From contig JAUIKE010000020.1 of the NCBI GenBank assembly GCA_030430845.1, forward strand, positions 1-64,000: a stretch of 64,000 bases of DNA, given 5' to 3'. Source of the stretch: Bacteroidia bacterium. GTDB lineage: Bacteria; Bacteroidota; Bacteroidia; Chitinophagales; Saprospiraceae. Numbering within the stretch: the stretch's first letter is position 1; every line of letters starts with the position of its first letter. The notes beneath the pieces were generated by a model. The model made no database searches, was not told where the DNA came from, and was given only the letters and a program-made list of their open reading frames with translations. Both the position numbers and the translations under genes were made by a program. Below are positions 32,927 through 41,818 of this stretch, one piece after another.

Positions 32927-33539
32927 ATTTTTTCTTCTGAACAATGGCATCAATACCGCGGTCAGTGATCAACTCATTTTTTAAGCGATTGGCTTCTGAG
33001 TAGGAGTCAAAGCGTTCTACTACCACTACGGCGTAGGCTCCTCGGTCAAAAATATGAGAGGAGGCATTGGAATAACCCAACTGCCGTAATTTTTTGGCCT
33101 GATTTTCTGCATTTTGTTTTATAGTGAAGGTTCCGGCTATGACCATGTAGGCTCCATAGGATGAGGACGTTCCACTATTATCGAAGTTGTCAGAGGCTGT
33201 TTCTTGCTCTTCTGTCCCTTTGGTTGTGAATTCATCTTCCGCAGTATTTGTGGAACTTTGGTTTTCCTGCACAGCCGAAGTAGATTCTTCAAATCCAGTA
33301 CCTTCTTCATCATAATAATCATCATCCTGATTCTGAGGTGTGATGGAATTATTATAGTCTTCAGAAGAAATAGAAGCTGTTTCATCGTCTGTCTGCTGGT
33401 CCGGATCGTAAGGCGTTTCTACCTGATTCACTCTCGATTGTTGCTGAGAATTATTCTGGTAGATCTTATAGATTAGATAGGATAGGGCGGCAATACCGAT
33501 AACAACAATCAGGATAGTGATATAATCAAGTCTTGACAT
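32925..33539 (-). CDS. SPOR domain membrane protein
   Basis: 204 aa: one N-terminal membrane helix (7-26), a disordered Gln/Asp/Glu/Ser-rich spacer (30-125), then a SPOR domain (about 130-202; YMVIAGTFTIKQNAENQAKKLRQLGYSNA, AYAVVVVERFDSYSEANRLKNEL). The layout matches inner-membrane proteins that reach through the periplasm to septal peptidoglycan lacking stem peptides. It is a division-associated candidate and transcribed alone. Its neighbour across the terminator, the Ddl/PASTA unit, is also a cell-wall gene. Confidence 0.85.
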   Translation of the reverse strand: MSRLDYITILIVVIGIAALSYLIYKIYQNNSQQQSRVNQVETPYDPDQQTDDETASISSEDYNNSITPQNQDDDYYDEEGTGFEESTSAVQENQSSTNTAEDEFTTKGTEEQETASDNFDNSGTSSSYGAYMVIAGTFTIKQNAENQAKKLRQLGYSNASSHIFDRGAYAVVVVERFDSYSEANRLKNELITDRGIDAIVQKKK

Positions 33540-33634
33540 GGTTTTGATTGGATTGGTTATTCGGGTAAATTAAGAAATATTTTGATAAGTGGAAATACGA
33601 AGCCTGACAAATTTAGCTATAGCGGTGCCGGGCC

Positions 33635-34432
33635 TTAACGTTCAACATGGCCATAGCTAAAGGGTATTTTTAAACCATCATAGGCCAGATGGACACCTTT
33701 GGGTAGTTGTGGATCTATTTTTTCATGCAAGCCCATACGGTGGCTGATATGTGTTAAATACGCATTCTGTGGGCTTAGATAATCTATCATCTCAAGCGCT
33801 TCTGCGAGGTTGAGATGAGAGTGGTGGGCTTTGTGATGCAGAGCGTTGATAATCAGTGTGTCAAGGTTTTTTAATTTGGCCAGTTCCTCTTCTGCGATCA
33901 CCTTTGCATCTGTTATATAAGCTATATTCCCCAGGCGAAACCCCAAGACCGGCAAACGCCCGTGGATAACTTCTACGGGCACTACTTTTAGCCCGTTCAC
34001 TTCAAAAGGTTGTGATTTATCGATTTCAATCAAGCGGATCCGGGGTGCTCCCGGATAAGGATTAGCTTCAAAAATATAGTTAAAACGCTTTTTTACTTCT
34101 TTTATCACTCTGGGAGTGGTAAATACTTCCATATCCTGATGAGACATGAAGTTGAAAGGCCGGACGTCGTCCAGGCCGATGATATGATCGTTGTGTTCGT
34201 GGGTGATCCAGACGGCACTGAGTGATTGAACGTCTTCCCTCAACATTTGTTGGCGAAAATCCGGACCGCAATCAATGGCAATGTTTTTACCTTCCCAACT
34301 GACTAAGGCGGCCGTTCGCAGGCGTTTGTCCTTAGGGTCGGTAGAACGGCAGATCTCACATTGGCACCCAATAACCGGTACGCCCTGGGAGGTTCCTGAG
34401 CCTAAAATCGTGATGGTTCCTGTTAACTTCAT
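33635..34432 (-). CDS. MBL-fold metal-dependent hydrolase (PhnP-like)
   Basis: 265 aa from the ATG at 34432, which begins directly with the conserved strand TITILGSGTSQGVPVIGC; the longer frame adds an unconserved 17 residues. Metal ligands: THEHNDHIIGLDD (HxHxDH), a later His in EVIHGR, Asp in YITDAKV and His in THISHR. CxCxxC after the first strand is typical of the PhnP/cyclic-phosphodiesterase branch. It probably hydrolyses a cyclic nucleotide or other phosphodiester. It probably forms a unit with the 94-aa gene upstream. Confidence 0.85.
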   Translation of the reverse strand: MKLTGTITILGSGTSQGVPVIGCQCEICRSTDPKDKRLRTAALVSWEGKNIAIDCGPDFRQQMLREDVQSLSAVWITHEHNDHIIGLDDVRPFNFMSHQDMEVFTTPRVIKEVKKRFNYIFEANPYPGAPRIRLIEIDKSQPFEVNGLKVVPVEVIHGRLPVLGFRLGNIAYITDAKVIAEEELAKLKNLDTLIINALHHKAHHSHLNLAEALEMIDYLSPQNAYLTHISHRMGLHEKIDPQLPKGVHLAYDGLKIPFSYGHVER

Positions 34433-34444
34433 AGTGAAATTTCT

Positions 34445-34590
34445 TGAGGAGATCGTCGCATCCGTGCGGACTTCACCAGCCAATATTTTTTCTTTGGGGG
34501 TGGGTAAAAACTCGTTCCTCGTTTTTACCCACCCCCAAAGAAAATTATTGGGCGGCGAATCCGCCTCAAGCGGATGAGCCGTCCTCCCTC
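34445..34590. repeat. Nested palindromic element
   Basis: The central perfect palindrome has 24-bp arms (34488-34511 / 34521-34544) with core TAAAAAC-TCGTTCCTC-GTTTTTA. The flanks CCAATATTTTTTCTTT and AAAGAAAATTATTGG match those of the element at 28.6 kb. Outer arms (about 34445-34479 / 34552-34590) are imperfect, with CATCCG/CGGATG segments. The core also occurs at 15676-15698. It lies between two minus-strand genes. Confidence 0.8.
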
Positions 34591-34593
34591 ACT

Positions 34594-34878
34594 CTATTCT
34601 TCTTCTTCCGATTGGCTGTTTTTCAAAATTTGCTTATAAAAATGAGCCAGTTTGGGGTCTTCAAAATTATTTTCATCAATTTCCAGGCTAAGAAGAATGT
34701 CTATTAAGCAATCAATCCTACCGGGAGTGTCATAATATTTATTTACTACTGCCACCTTTTTATCCTGAACAATGCAGTAGCCCGATTGAAAATTTCCTCT
34801 TTCATAACGGATTTCATACTCCATATCATCAAACAGGGATTCCAGTTTTTTCAGCGTGTGCTTGGTTGGTTTTATCAT
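34594..34878 (-). CDS. Conserved small protein of unknown function
   Basis: 94 aa from the ATG at 34878 (MIKPTKHTLKKLESLFDDM). The frame runs upstream through AT-rich intergenic DNA and overlaps the start of the plus-strand barrel gene, so the longer version is rejected. It is acidic, with a KKVAVVNKYYDTPGRID core I recall from short uncharacterised Bacteroidota proteins. No catalytic motif is visible. It is on the same strand as the MBL hydrolase 160 bp downstream, but a nested palindrome separates them. Confidence 0.7.
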   Translation of the reverse strand: MIKPTKHTLKKLESLFDDMEYEIRYERGNFQSGYCIVQDKKVAVVNKYYDTPGRIDCLIDILLSLEIDENNFEDPKLAHFYKQILKNSQSEEEE

Positions 34879-34992
34879 AACACTTTCATTGTCTTCTGTT
34901 TGGCAAAAATTAAGACTTCTGAAACAATATTGTTTTTCAATTGCTATATTACAGTTAAGTAAGTAAAGGAACAATAAAATAACTAATTCATC

Positions 34993-35676
34993 ATGAAAGT
35001 TGCTACCCTCACTCCTGCCACTATAACATTTAGCCTTCTCTTCTTTGTTTTTTCTGTAAGCCTGCAGGCTCAGGAAAGGTTCCGGGCCGGCGCGATGCTC
35101 GGCTTCAACCTGGCCCAATTAGATGGAGATAATTTTTCAGGTTATAGTAAAAAAGGGATTAGCGGCGGTTTAAGAGTGGCAACTGTATTTAATTCTCGAT
35201 TGGATTTCATGGTTGAAATGCTATATACTCAAACAGGGAGCCAGTATAAGAGTGACGGCCGGCCGCAGGACTTCGGCAGCAATGTCAAACCGGTTCATAT
35301 TCGCTTGAATTTTGTAGAGGTTCCTCTTATGATCAATTATCACTTTAAGCAGATTGATCGTAATATATTCAGATATGAGTTTTTTGCCGGGGCTTCTATC
35401 GGCCGGCTTATTGGGAGCAAAGTAACGGAAGATACCTCAATTTCCGGCCGGACGGCTAACTACGGCGAGCTGGCGGAGGATTTTAATAAAAATCAATTGG
35501 GCATCTTATTCGGTCTCAAATATAATGTGGATGAAAACCTCGGATTCGCACTTCGTCATACCATCGCCGGCAATCGGCTGTACCAATTAGAAAATCCCGA
35601 TGGAGAGCCGGTCATCCAAATGCGCAGCTTCTTTTTTAGTTTGCACGCTATGTATATGTTTGATATTGGGTATTAG
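34993..35676 (+). CDS. PorT-like outer-membrane beta-barrel protein
   Basis: 227 aa. Signal peptide 1-27 (ending LQAQ), then an eight-stranded barrel pattern: GAMLGFNLAQLDGDNFSGY, FMVEMLYTQTGS, LNFVEVPLMINYHF, FRYEFFAGASIG, GILFGLKYNVDENLGFALRHT, ending in aromatic residues (FSLHAMYMFDIGY). The LNFVEVPLMI strand is typical of the PorT/OMP_b-brl_2 family. Many such small barrels have no defined role; PorT itself serves the T9SS. A shorter homologue follows 106 bp downstream. Confidence 0.85.
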   Translation: MKVATLTPATITFSLLFFVFSVSLQAQERFRAGAMLGFNLAQLDGDNFSGYSKKGISGGLRVATVFNSRLDFMVEMLYTQTGSQYKSDGRPQDFGSNVKPVHIRLNFVEVPLMINYHFKQIDRNIFRYEFFAGASIGRLIGSKVTEDTSISGRTANYGELAEDFNKNQLGILFGLKYNVDENLGFALRHTIAGNRLYQLENPDGEPVIQMRSFFFSLHAMYMFDIGY

Positions 35677-35782
35677 TTAGTACTTCAGGGTTCCTAGCTT
35701 TTTTGAAAAAAAACTATGAACCAGGAACTATGAACCCGGTACTAAAATTCGTATTCTTACATCTCATTTTAAGTTTATTTCT

Positions 35783-36367
35783 ATGATAAAAAGGATTTTG
35801 ATCTGTTGCTTCCTGATCATTTGGGGAGGGGAGGGGACGTATGCCCAAACATTTGAAGGGGCGATCCTCGCAGGGGCTAATTTGTCGCAGATAGATGGTG
35901 ACTTGCTGGCGGGATATAATCAGCCGGGGCTGAATGCCGGTATTAGAGTAAGCGTAAATTTGTCAGACCGTTGGAAAGCCAGTACCGGACTTCAGTTCGC
36001 ACAACTAGGTAGTAGTTACAGCAAAGGCGACCCCGTCAATGCACTGTATGATAATATCCGGATCAATGCAGTGGAAGTACCTCTTTTGGCTCATTTTTTA
36101 GAATGGCGATTTCGGGTTAGTGCCGGGATGACATATAGCCGTGTCATTAATTATTCTGCAGCAGACGTCATTGGCGGTAGCTTAACAGAGGAGACGGACT
36201 TGAGAGATAATATCCTCTCATTAGCCTTAGGAGCGGCCTATTTTTTCAACGACCAGTGGGGAATTGATTTTTTATGGACCAAGAGCTTGACAAATGTACA
36301 AGCCGATCCGGATGCTAATAATTTTATTACCAGAAACTTGTCTTTTCGCTTGATTTATATTCTTTAA
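35783..36367 (+). CDS. PorT-like outer-membrane beta-barrel protein, tandem homologue
   Basis: 194 aa with a signal peptide (1-21). It shares the layout of the preceding protein (GAILAGANLSQIDGDLLAGYNQPGLNAGI; INAVEVPLLAHF), so the two probably arose by tandem duplication and have diverged strongly. The usual closing barrel strand is present (NLSFRLIYIL). The next gene, ppx, starts 9 bp downstream, so this gene and ppx are probably co-transcribed. Confidence 0.83.
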   Translation: MIKRILICCFLIIWGGEGTYAQTFEGAILAGANLSQIDGDLLAGYNQPGLNAGIRVSVNLSDRWKASTGLQFAQLGSSYSKGDPVNALYDNIRINAVEVPLLAHFLEWRFRVSAGMTYSRVINYSAADVIGGSLTEETDLRDNILSLALGAAYFFNDQWGIDFLWTKSLTNVQADPDANNFITRNLSFRLIYIL

Positions 36368-36376
36368 AAAAATTAT

Positions 36377-37291
36377 ATGTCTAATCGTTATGCGGTCATT
36401 GATCTTGGTACCAATACCTTTCATTTGCTCATTGCCAGGCATGGAAATGGTAAAGAAGCTTTCGAGGTATTGTATAAAGAACGCCGCTTTGTAAAGTTGG
36501 CCGAAGAAGGCATAGAAACAATAGGAGAAAAGGCCTTGAGAAGAGGATTGCAGGCTTTGGCACATTTTCAACAGGTGATGCGCGAATATGAAGTTGTAGA
36601 TATAAGGGCCGTGGGGACGGCAGCACTTCGGACCGCTTCAAATGGCCCTCGATTTGTGGAGGACATCAAGGAAAAGCTTGGTTTGCAGATTACCCTGATA
36701 GACGGCTACCGGGAAGCGGAATTGATCGCTAAGGGGGTGGATCATGCCATTCCCGATCTGCAGGGTGCTCGATATTTGATTATTGATATAGGAGGAGGCA
36801 GCGTAGAGTTTATCATCGCTCAAGAGGGTGAAGTTGTATGGAAAGGCAGCTTTTTAATTGGAGTGGCCATCCTATCTAAAAAATTTCCTAACAGCGATCC
36901 CATCACCGATTCAGAACTGGCTCAATTGGAAGCTCATTTACAGGAGAACCTCAAAGCATTAAGCTTAGCCCTGGAGAATTATCCCTGCCGGATACTGGTA
37001 GGAGCCTCTGGTACCTTTGATGTACTTGAAAATTATATTCAGGAACGCGAACGAGGAAGCAGCTACTCCCGCTTTAGCAGTCATTTATTTGAACCACTCT
37101 ATAAAAAATTGCTATCAACAACCGAAATTGACAGGATGCGAGCGCCGGAAATCCCCCTGGAAAGAGTAGAAATGCTTATTTCGGCCCTTATTTTGATACA
37201 TTCTGTCCTGGAAATAGCCCAAACAGAAGAGATTATCGTTTCAGCCTATGCTTTGAAAGAAGGGGTCCTATCCGAGCTTTTCGGTAAGTAA
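36377..37291 (+). CDS. Ppx/GppA family exopolyphosphatase
   Basis: 304 aa, the short single-module form. Actin-like ATPase-fold motifs: phosphate 1 YAVIDLGTNTFHLLIA, DIRAVGTAALRTASN, phosphate 2 LIIDIGGGSVEFII, adenosine-type GASGTFDVLEN, with the catalytic Glu in DGYREAELIAKGV. It releases phosphate from polyphosphate or pppGpp ends. It lacks the C-terminal HD-like module of long Ppx proteins. Its final codons and TAA lie within the left arm of the shared palindrome. Confidence 0.9.
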   Translation: MSNRYAVIDLGTNTFHLLIARHGNGKEAFEVLYKERRFVKLAEEGIETIGEKALRRGLQALAHFQQVMREYEVVDIRAVGTAALRTASNGPRFVEDIKEKLGLQITLIDGYREAELIAKGVDHAIPDLQGARYLIIDIGGGSVEFIIAQEGEVVWKGSFLIGVAILSKKFPNSDPITDSELAQLEAHLQENLKALSLALENYPCRILVGASGTFDVLENYIQERERGSSYSRFSSHLFEPLYKKLLSTTEIDRMRAPEIPLERVEMLISALILIHSVLEIAQTEEIIVSAYALKEGVLSELFGK

Positions 37292-37342
37292 GAGGGGCTG
37301 TCTCATCCGCCTCAGGCGGATGAGACAGCCCCTCTTACTTAC
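37284..37342. terminator. 59-bp palindrome spanning both stop codons (ppx / rbfA)
   Basis: 29-bp perfect arms (37284-37312 / 37314-37342) around one C. The ppx stop (37289-37291) and the rbfA stop (37339-37341) both lie in the arms. The inner part GGGGCTGTCTCATCCGCCT resembles the outer arms of the nested elements at 28.6 and 49.1 kb. It should terminate both genes, though no T tract is present. Confidence 0.88.
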
Positions 37343-37728
37343 TCAGCTTCTTCCTGGCCATCTTCCCCCATTTGATTTTCATCGTGGAGCTTCTTAAAGA
37401 GGTTATTAAGCCGATACATCTCATCCAGTGTGTCATCCAGGAAAAAATTAATATCAGGCATCCTTCGCATTTGTTTTCTTACACGATGAGCCAGAGATTG
37501 TTTTAGTCGGAACATGCTGTTCTCCATTTCCAATAATACTTCTTGCTTATTCTCCGTATTATAAACGCTCAGATATATCTTGGCAAGGCTAAAATCAGGA
37601 GTGATCTTGACATTCGTTACGGTCACTAAGGCCTCTGTACCATATACATAACTTCCTTCCTGCTGTAAAACAGTGCTGAAATTTCTCTTGATCAATTCCG
37701 CAACCTGCTTTTGTCTAATAGTTTCCAT
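37339..37728 (-). CDS. rbfA: Ribosome-binding factor A
   Basis: 129 aa, normal RbfA length with a KH-like fold: ETIRQKQVAELIKRNFSTVLQQE, VTVTNVKITPDFSLAKIYLSV, LKQSLAHRVRKQMRRMPDINFFLDDT. RbfA binds the 30S subunit near the 5' helix of 16S rRNA during late maturation and cold adaptation. The acidic tail (EDGQEEAE) is short. Unlike in many bacteria, infB and truB are not adjacent. Confidence 0.92.
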   Translation of the reverse strand: METIRQKQVAELIKRNFSTVLQQEGSYVYGTEALVTVTNVKITPDFSLAKIYLSVYNTENKQEVLLEMENSMFRLKQSLAHRVRKQMRRMPDINFFLDDTLDEMYRLNNLFKKLHDENQMGEDGQEEAE

Positions 37729-37946
37729 TTCTTACTTCAATTTCAAATTCAATAATTCCCTGCCCCGACCTCCGAATCCACCTTTGGCGGAGTAGGAGGG
37801 CACTCCAAACCTTCTGATACACTTTAGAAAAGGAGGGCCTCTTATAGCAAAGGTACCTTTAATTCAATTAAGATATGAGAATGTACTATCCTAATTTGAG
37901 ACATAAACGCATTTCGCGCATCGGAAGTTTCTTTAATCCAATAATT

Positions 37947-38792
37947 TTAAACAACTTCTGCCATAACAGCTACTACATCCAATAATCTTATGCCTAACTC
38001 ATTTTTCCCTTGAATGTCCAGATACTTAAGTGCCTCTTCTTTGCTGATACCCTTGGTAAATAACCGCCAGGCGATTCTTTTGTCGATTGTAACGGAGCAA
38101 GAAGGGTGAATAGGGCATGAGCGGTACAACTCCCATCCATGTGTATTTTTTGTCAAATACCATTGTCCATTGCCATCGCTGACTTTAATTAAGATAGTAG
38201 TACCGGTGTTAGCAGGTTGATCGGCATAAAAATGTGGGAGCGCCCTGATCAGGGTATCCATAAAAGGAACGTATAAAAAAGAGGTCATAAGCTCGGCCTC
38301 CTTGCCAAGGGCTTGCCTAATCTGTTGCTGGTGATGGTACTTCTCGGTGTATTCTCTGGCAATATGAAACCAGTTGGGAGAAGTCTGCTCGCCTGCCCAG
38401 GCTACAGGGAATAAAGCCTCTGCCTCAGGATCTAATGTTTTAAGATATTGAAAATACTCCTTATTCGTAAGGTCAAGAAGATGAATTAGCAAAGGCGGAC
38501 TGATCCTTTGCCCCGCTTTGACCCAATCGTGATTTAACTGATTTAAAAAGGATACCAGACCAACATAAGTGTCCGTTCCTTCTGCTGCTACGCCAAAATG
38601 ACGATCCCTTCCTAAGGATATGCCTCGGATATTTCCATCAAGCAAGTGAAGAGCAATATCATAAATATTCCAGGAAGGAGAAACCGTATTCCGCTGCCAC
38701 TCTTCTGACGAAAGGGAACGGAGCAGGGTTATAAGCTTTTGGTCCAATACAGGGAAGAGATCCACCGTCTGAATGGGGTCAATCATTTTCAT
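37947..38792 (-). CDS. DinB/maleylpyruvate-isomerase-like metal-binding protein
   Basis: 281 aa. Residues 10-160 form a DinB-type four-helix bundle with likely metal ligands in WNIYDIALHLLDG (His) and ARE-YTEKYHHQQQIR (His-His), matching the N-terminal domain of mycothiol-dependent maleylpyruvate isomerases. Residues 180-270 look like the small SCP2-like C-terminal domain of the same group (IKVSDGNGQWYL; DKRIAWRLFTKG). Such proteins are thiol-dependent transferases or isomerases. Bacteroidota do not make mycothiol, so the cofactor would differ (bacillithiol is possible). Confidence 0.75.
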   Translation of the reverse strand: MKMIDPIQTVDLFPVLDQKLITLLRSLSSEEWQRNTVSPSWNIYDIALHLLDGNIRGISLGRDRHFGVAAEGTDTYVGLVSFLNQLNHDWVKAGQRISPPLLIHLLDLTNKEYFQYLKTLDPEAEALFPVAWAGEQTSPNWFHIAREYTEKYHHQQQIRQALGKEAELMTSFLYVPFMDTLIRALPHFYADQPANTGTTILIKVSDGNGQWYLTKNTHGWELYRSCPIHPSCSVTIDKRIAWRLFTKGISKEEALKYLDIQGKNELGIRLLDVVAVMAEVV

Positions 38793-38939
38793 GGCTTTTG
38801 TCTTGTCATCCGGTTGGGGAATATTTCTTAAGTTATGTCAATTAATCCGGCAGAGCAACTATTCCTGATTTTTTGTTTAAAAAGTATGTATTTTAAAACT
38901 AAAATTTTCATATTTGGGTTGTAAAGCTCAAAACTCCCA

Positions 38940-41051
38940 ATGCAGCAAGATCTCTTAAACACCGCAATAGAATACCTGAAAGGCGTCGGACCCAAACGGG
39001 GGGAGTTGCTGCGCAAAGAACTCAGTATTCACACTTTTAGAGACCTGCTGTATCAGTTTCCTTATCGTTATGTAGACAAGACTCGCTTTCAGAAAGTCAG
39101 AGAACTCCACGAGGATATGGGAGATGTGCAGTTAAAAGGAATTCTTCGGCGCTTATCCAAAACCGGGGAGGGACGAAAGCGGCGATTAGTAGGCCGATTT
39201 AGGGATGACACAGGCTATATTGACCTGGTATGGTTTACGGGAGTGCATTGGCTGGAAAAAAAATTACAGGTAGGAGCGGAATATGTCGTGTACGGAAGAG
39301 TTAATCAGTACGGCGGACAATGGTCGATGGCCCATCCTGAAATGGAACTGCTCAGTGAGGAAAAAACTGCTACTCCAAAGACTTTCGAACCGGTTTATAC
39401 CAGCACCGAGAAACTTAATGCCAAAGGCCTGGATACCCGCGCCCGCCGAAAATTGATGCACCATCTTTTTGAAAAGCTTTCCCCGGAAGACTTTCCCGAA
39501 AATCTTCCTGCTTACATTATGGAAAAAATGAAGTTGGCTCCACATGCCCTGGCCATGTACCGAATTCATTTTCCACGTAATCAGAAGGAACTGGATCGTG
39601 TCAGTTTAAGGCTTAAGTTTGAAGAGCTTTTTTTCTTACAGATGCGGCTGCTTCAATTAAAAAAAAGGCGGAAAAAGGAGATAAAAGGCTTCGTCTTTTC
39701 TTCTATCGGCGATCACTTTAACCAGTTTTTCCATGAAAAACTTCCATTTGAACTGACAGGCGCACAGAAGAGAGTGCTAAAAGAGATCAGAAAGGATTTG
39801 GGGCAGGGTATCCAAATGAATCGGTTACTACAGGGGGATGTCGGAAGTGGCAAAACCATTGTAGGCCTTATGACTATGCTTATGGCCATCGACAATGGAT
39901 ACCAGGCCTGCCTGATGGCGCCTACAGAGATCCTGGCCCAACAACATTATAATTCCATCAGTAATTATATCGAAGGATTAGGTCTAAAAGTGGCTTTCCT
40001 TTCCGGGAGTGTTAAGGGGAAAAAGAGGAAGTTAATATTGGAGGAGTTAGCAGAGGGAGAAATACATATCCTGATCGGTACGCATGCACTGATCGAAGAT
40101 CCGGTCGTATTCAAAAACCTGGGCTTGGCCATTACCGACGAGCAGCATCGTTTCGGGGTTGCTCAAAGAGCAAAGCTTTGGAAAAAAAGTCGCCCCTGTC
40201 CACCGCATGTCCTGGTGATGACAGCTACTCCCATTCCACGTACTCTCGCGATGACTCTTTACGGAGATCTGGATGTGTCCGTTATTGATGAGTTACCGCC
40301 TGGTCGAAAGCCGGTAAAAACCATCCATCGTACTGAAAATCACCGCTTGCGCGTGATTGGGTTTATGAAAGAGGAGATTGCGAAAGGCCGGCAGGTGTAT
40401 GTAGTTTATCCGCTCATCGAGGAATCCGAAACCCTGGATCTGAAAAACCTGGAAGAAGGCTATGAAGCACTCACCAGAGAGTTCCCTTTGCCTGAATATA
40501 AGATCAGTGTAGTACACGGCAGGATGAAGCCGGCTGATAAGGATTATGAAATGCAGCGTTTTGCCAGGGCAGAAACCCAAATTATGGTAGCGACTACCGT
40601 CATAGAGGTAGGGGTGAATGTTCCGAATGCCTCTGTAATGGTCATTGAAAATACGGAGCGCTTTGGTTTGGCTCAGTTGCACCAACTCCGGGGGAGGGTA
40701 GGGCGAGGCGCCGAGCAATCTTATTGTATCCTGATGTCAAGCTTCAAAATTAGCAAGGACGGAAAGGAACGCATCCAGACGATGGTCAGAACCAATAACG
40801 GCTTTGATATTGCAGAGGCTGACTTAAAACTTCGAGGCCCCGGAAATATTGAAGGTACTCAACAAAGCGGTATCATTAACCTTAGAATAGCCGACCTGGC
40901 GACCGATGGAAGGATACTGCAAACGGCCCGGGAAATCGCCCTGCGGGTGCTGGATGATGATCCTCCACTTGAACGGCCGGAACATCAGGGGCTCAAAGGA
41001 TATTTAGAAAAATATGCGAAACAGGTGAAAGGCTGGAGTAGAATAAGTTAA
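38940..41051 (+). CDS. recG: ATP-dependent DNA helicase RecG
   Basis: 703 aa, full length. The N-terminal wedge/OB region (YLKGVGPKRGELLRKEL; LLYQFPYRYVDKTRF) is followed by SF2 helicase motifs: Walker A GDVGSGKT (near 300), ITDEQHRFGVAQR (DEQH), MTATPIPRTLAMT, VYPLIEESE, QIMVATTVIEVGVNVPNA, QLHQLRGRVGRG. The TRG/C-terminal RecG motif is present (LKLRGPGNIEGTQQSG). RecG remodels stalled forks and branched DNA, including DNA extruded at inverted repeats. Its stop codon is the first three bases of a palindrome. Confidence 0.96.
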   Translation: MQQDLLNTAIEYLKGVGPKRGELLRKELSIHTFRDLLYQFPYRYVDKTRFQKVRELHEDMGDVQLKGILRRLSKTGEGRKRRLVGRFRDDTGYIDLVWFTGVHWLEKKLQVGAEYVVYGRVNQYGGQWSMAHPEMELLSEEKTATPKTFEPVYTSTEKLNAKGLDTRARRKLMHHLFEKLSPEDFPENLPAYIMEKMKLAPHALAMYRIHFPRNQKELDRVSLRLKFEELFFLQMRLLQLKKRRKKEIKGFVFSSIGDHFNQFFHEKLPFELTGAQKRVLKEIRKDLGQGIQMNRLLQGDVGSGKTIVGLMTMLMAIDNGYQACLMAPTEILAQQHYNSISNYIEGLGLKVAFLSGSVKGKKRKLILEELAEGEIHILIGTHALIEDPVVFKNLGLAITDEQHRFGVAQRAKLWKKSRPCPPHVLVMTATPIPRTLAMTLYGDLDVSVIDELPPGRKPVKTIHRTENHRLRVIGFMKEEIAKGRQVYVVYPLIEESETLDLKNLEEGYEALTREFPLPEYKISVVHGRMKPADKDYEMQRFARAETQIMVATTVIEVGVNVPNASVMVIENTERFGLAQLHQLRGRVGRGAEQSYCILMSSFKISKDGKERIQTMVRTNNGFDIAEADLKLRGPGNIEGTQQSGIINLRIADLATDGRILQTAREIALRVLDDDPPLERPEHQGLKGYLEKYAKQVKGWSRIS

Positions 41052-41090
41052 TAATAAGGTAGAGGGCGATCGCCCTCTACCTTATTATTA
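41049..41090. terminator. 42-bp perfect palindrome from stop codon to stop codon (recG / GIN-domain gene)
   Basis: Zero-loop palindrome, 21-bp arms centred on GCGATCGC. Its first three bases are the recG TAA and its last three are the complement of the TAA of the convergent gene, so the symmetry exactly fills the space between the two coding regions. Confidence 0.92.
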
Positions 41091-41744
41091 CATCTTTTTA
41101 ACCTTCCCCATTCCGGCAATACTGGACGAAACCTTTGGGTTTCCGGAATACTTTACTTCTCCCATCCCGGCTATGGAAACGTTTAGTTTTTCGCCTACAT
41201 CAATCATGCAGTCTCCATTTCCTGCTATACTCACCGAACATTGATCTGCTCTTAGTTCAGACATATTTACCTTGCCGCTCCCTCCAATGCTGATGTCCAC
41301 TTTGCGGGCATCTCCCTTCAGATCCACTTTGCCGGCTCCTCCGATAGAAATGTCCAGATCATCCAAATTGTTAAAGGCCGTTTGACCCTTGATATTTCCG
41401 GCTCCGCCAATGGCAAGCGAACGAACGGTTTTCAAGCTGATATATATGTTTAATTCGTCATAATCATAAGCTCTTTTTTCAAAATCAATGTTCCAGGTAC
41501 CATTCTTGACCTCTTTTTTGATGTTGTCAATAATGTTTTTTTGGCCTTCAATAACAATTTCCTGGCTGTTACTTTGAGTCAAGTAAATATTAGCCGCTAT
41601 TCCAAGGCCGATAGAATGGATCTCTGATAAGGAGATGTTTTCTTTTACAGTGGACCCTTTGCCGTTTATTTTTGATTGGGCAGAGGTCAATGAAACGATT
41701 CCAAATACCAATAGGAAAGAACAGAGCAACTTTAAGTTTTTCAT
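41088..41744 (-). CDS. Putative auto-transporter adhesin, head GIN domain (DUF2807)
   Basis: 218 aa: signal peptide (1-22), then a parallel beta-helix of the DUF2807 type. It opens ENISLSEIHSIGLGIAANIYLTQSNSQEIVIEG and contains repeated SIGGAGKVDLKG / SIGGSGKVNMSE / SIAGNGDCMIDV / SIAGMGEVKYSG turns. These proteins are common on Bacteroidota surfaces; the precise role is not established. There is no sorting domain, so a periplasmic or outer-membrane-associated place is likely. Confidence 0.88.
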   Translation of the reverse strand: MKNLKLLCSFLLVFGIVSLTSAQSKINGKGSTVKENISLSEIHSIGLGIAANIYLTQSNSQEIVIEGQKNIIDNIKKEVKNGTWNIDFEKRAYDYDELNIYISLKTVRSLAIGGAGNIKGQTAFNNLDDLDISIGGAGKVDLKGDARKVDISIGGSGKVNMSELRADQCSVSIAGNGDCMIDVGEKLNVSIAGMGEVKYSGNPKVSSSIAGMGKVKKM

Positions 41745-41818
41745 AGATATTTAGGTTTTAGTTTTAAGGACAAGAGAAATTATCAAAGGTTGGCCAAGGA
41801 AATATTAAATTTAACCTT

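Noticed and set aside
34594-35118. 174-aa version of the minus-strand gene upstream of the porT-like gene
   Set aside because: The first 80 residues translate an AT-rich intergenic region and the signal-peptide region of the plus-strand barrel gene; the ATG at 34878 gives a compact conserved-looking protein.
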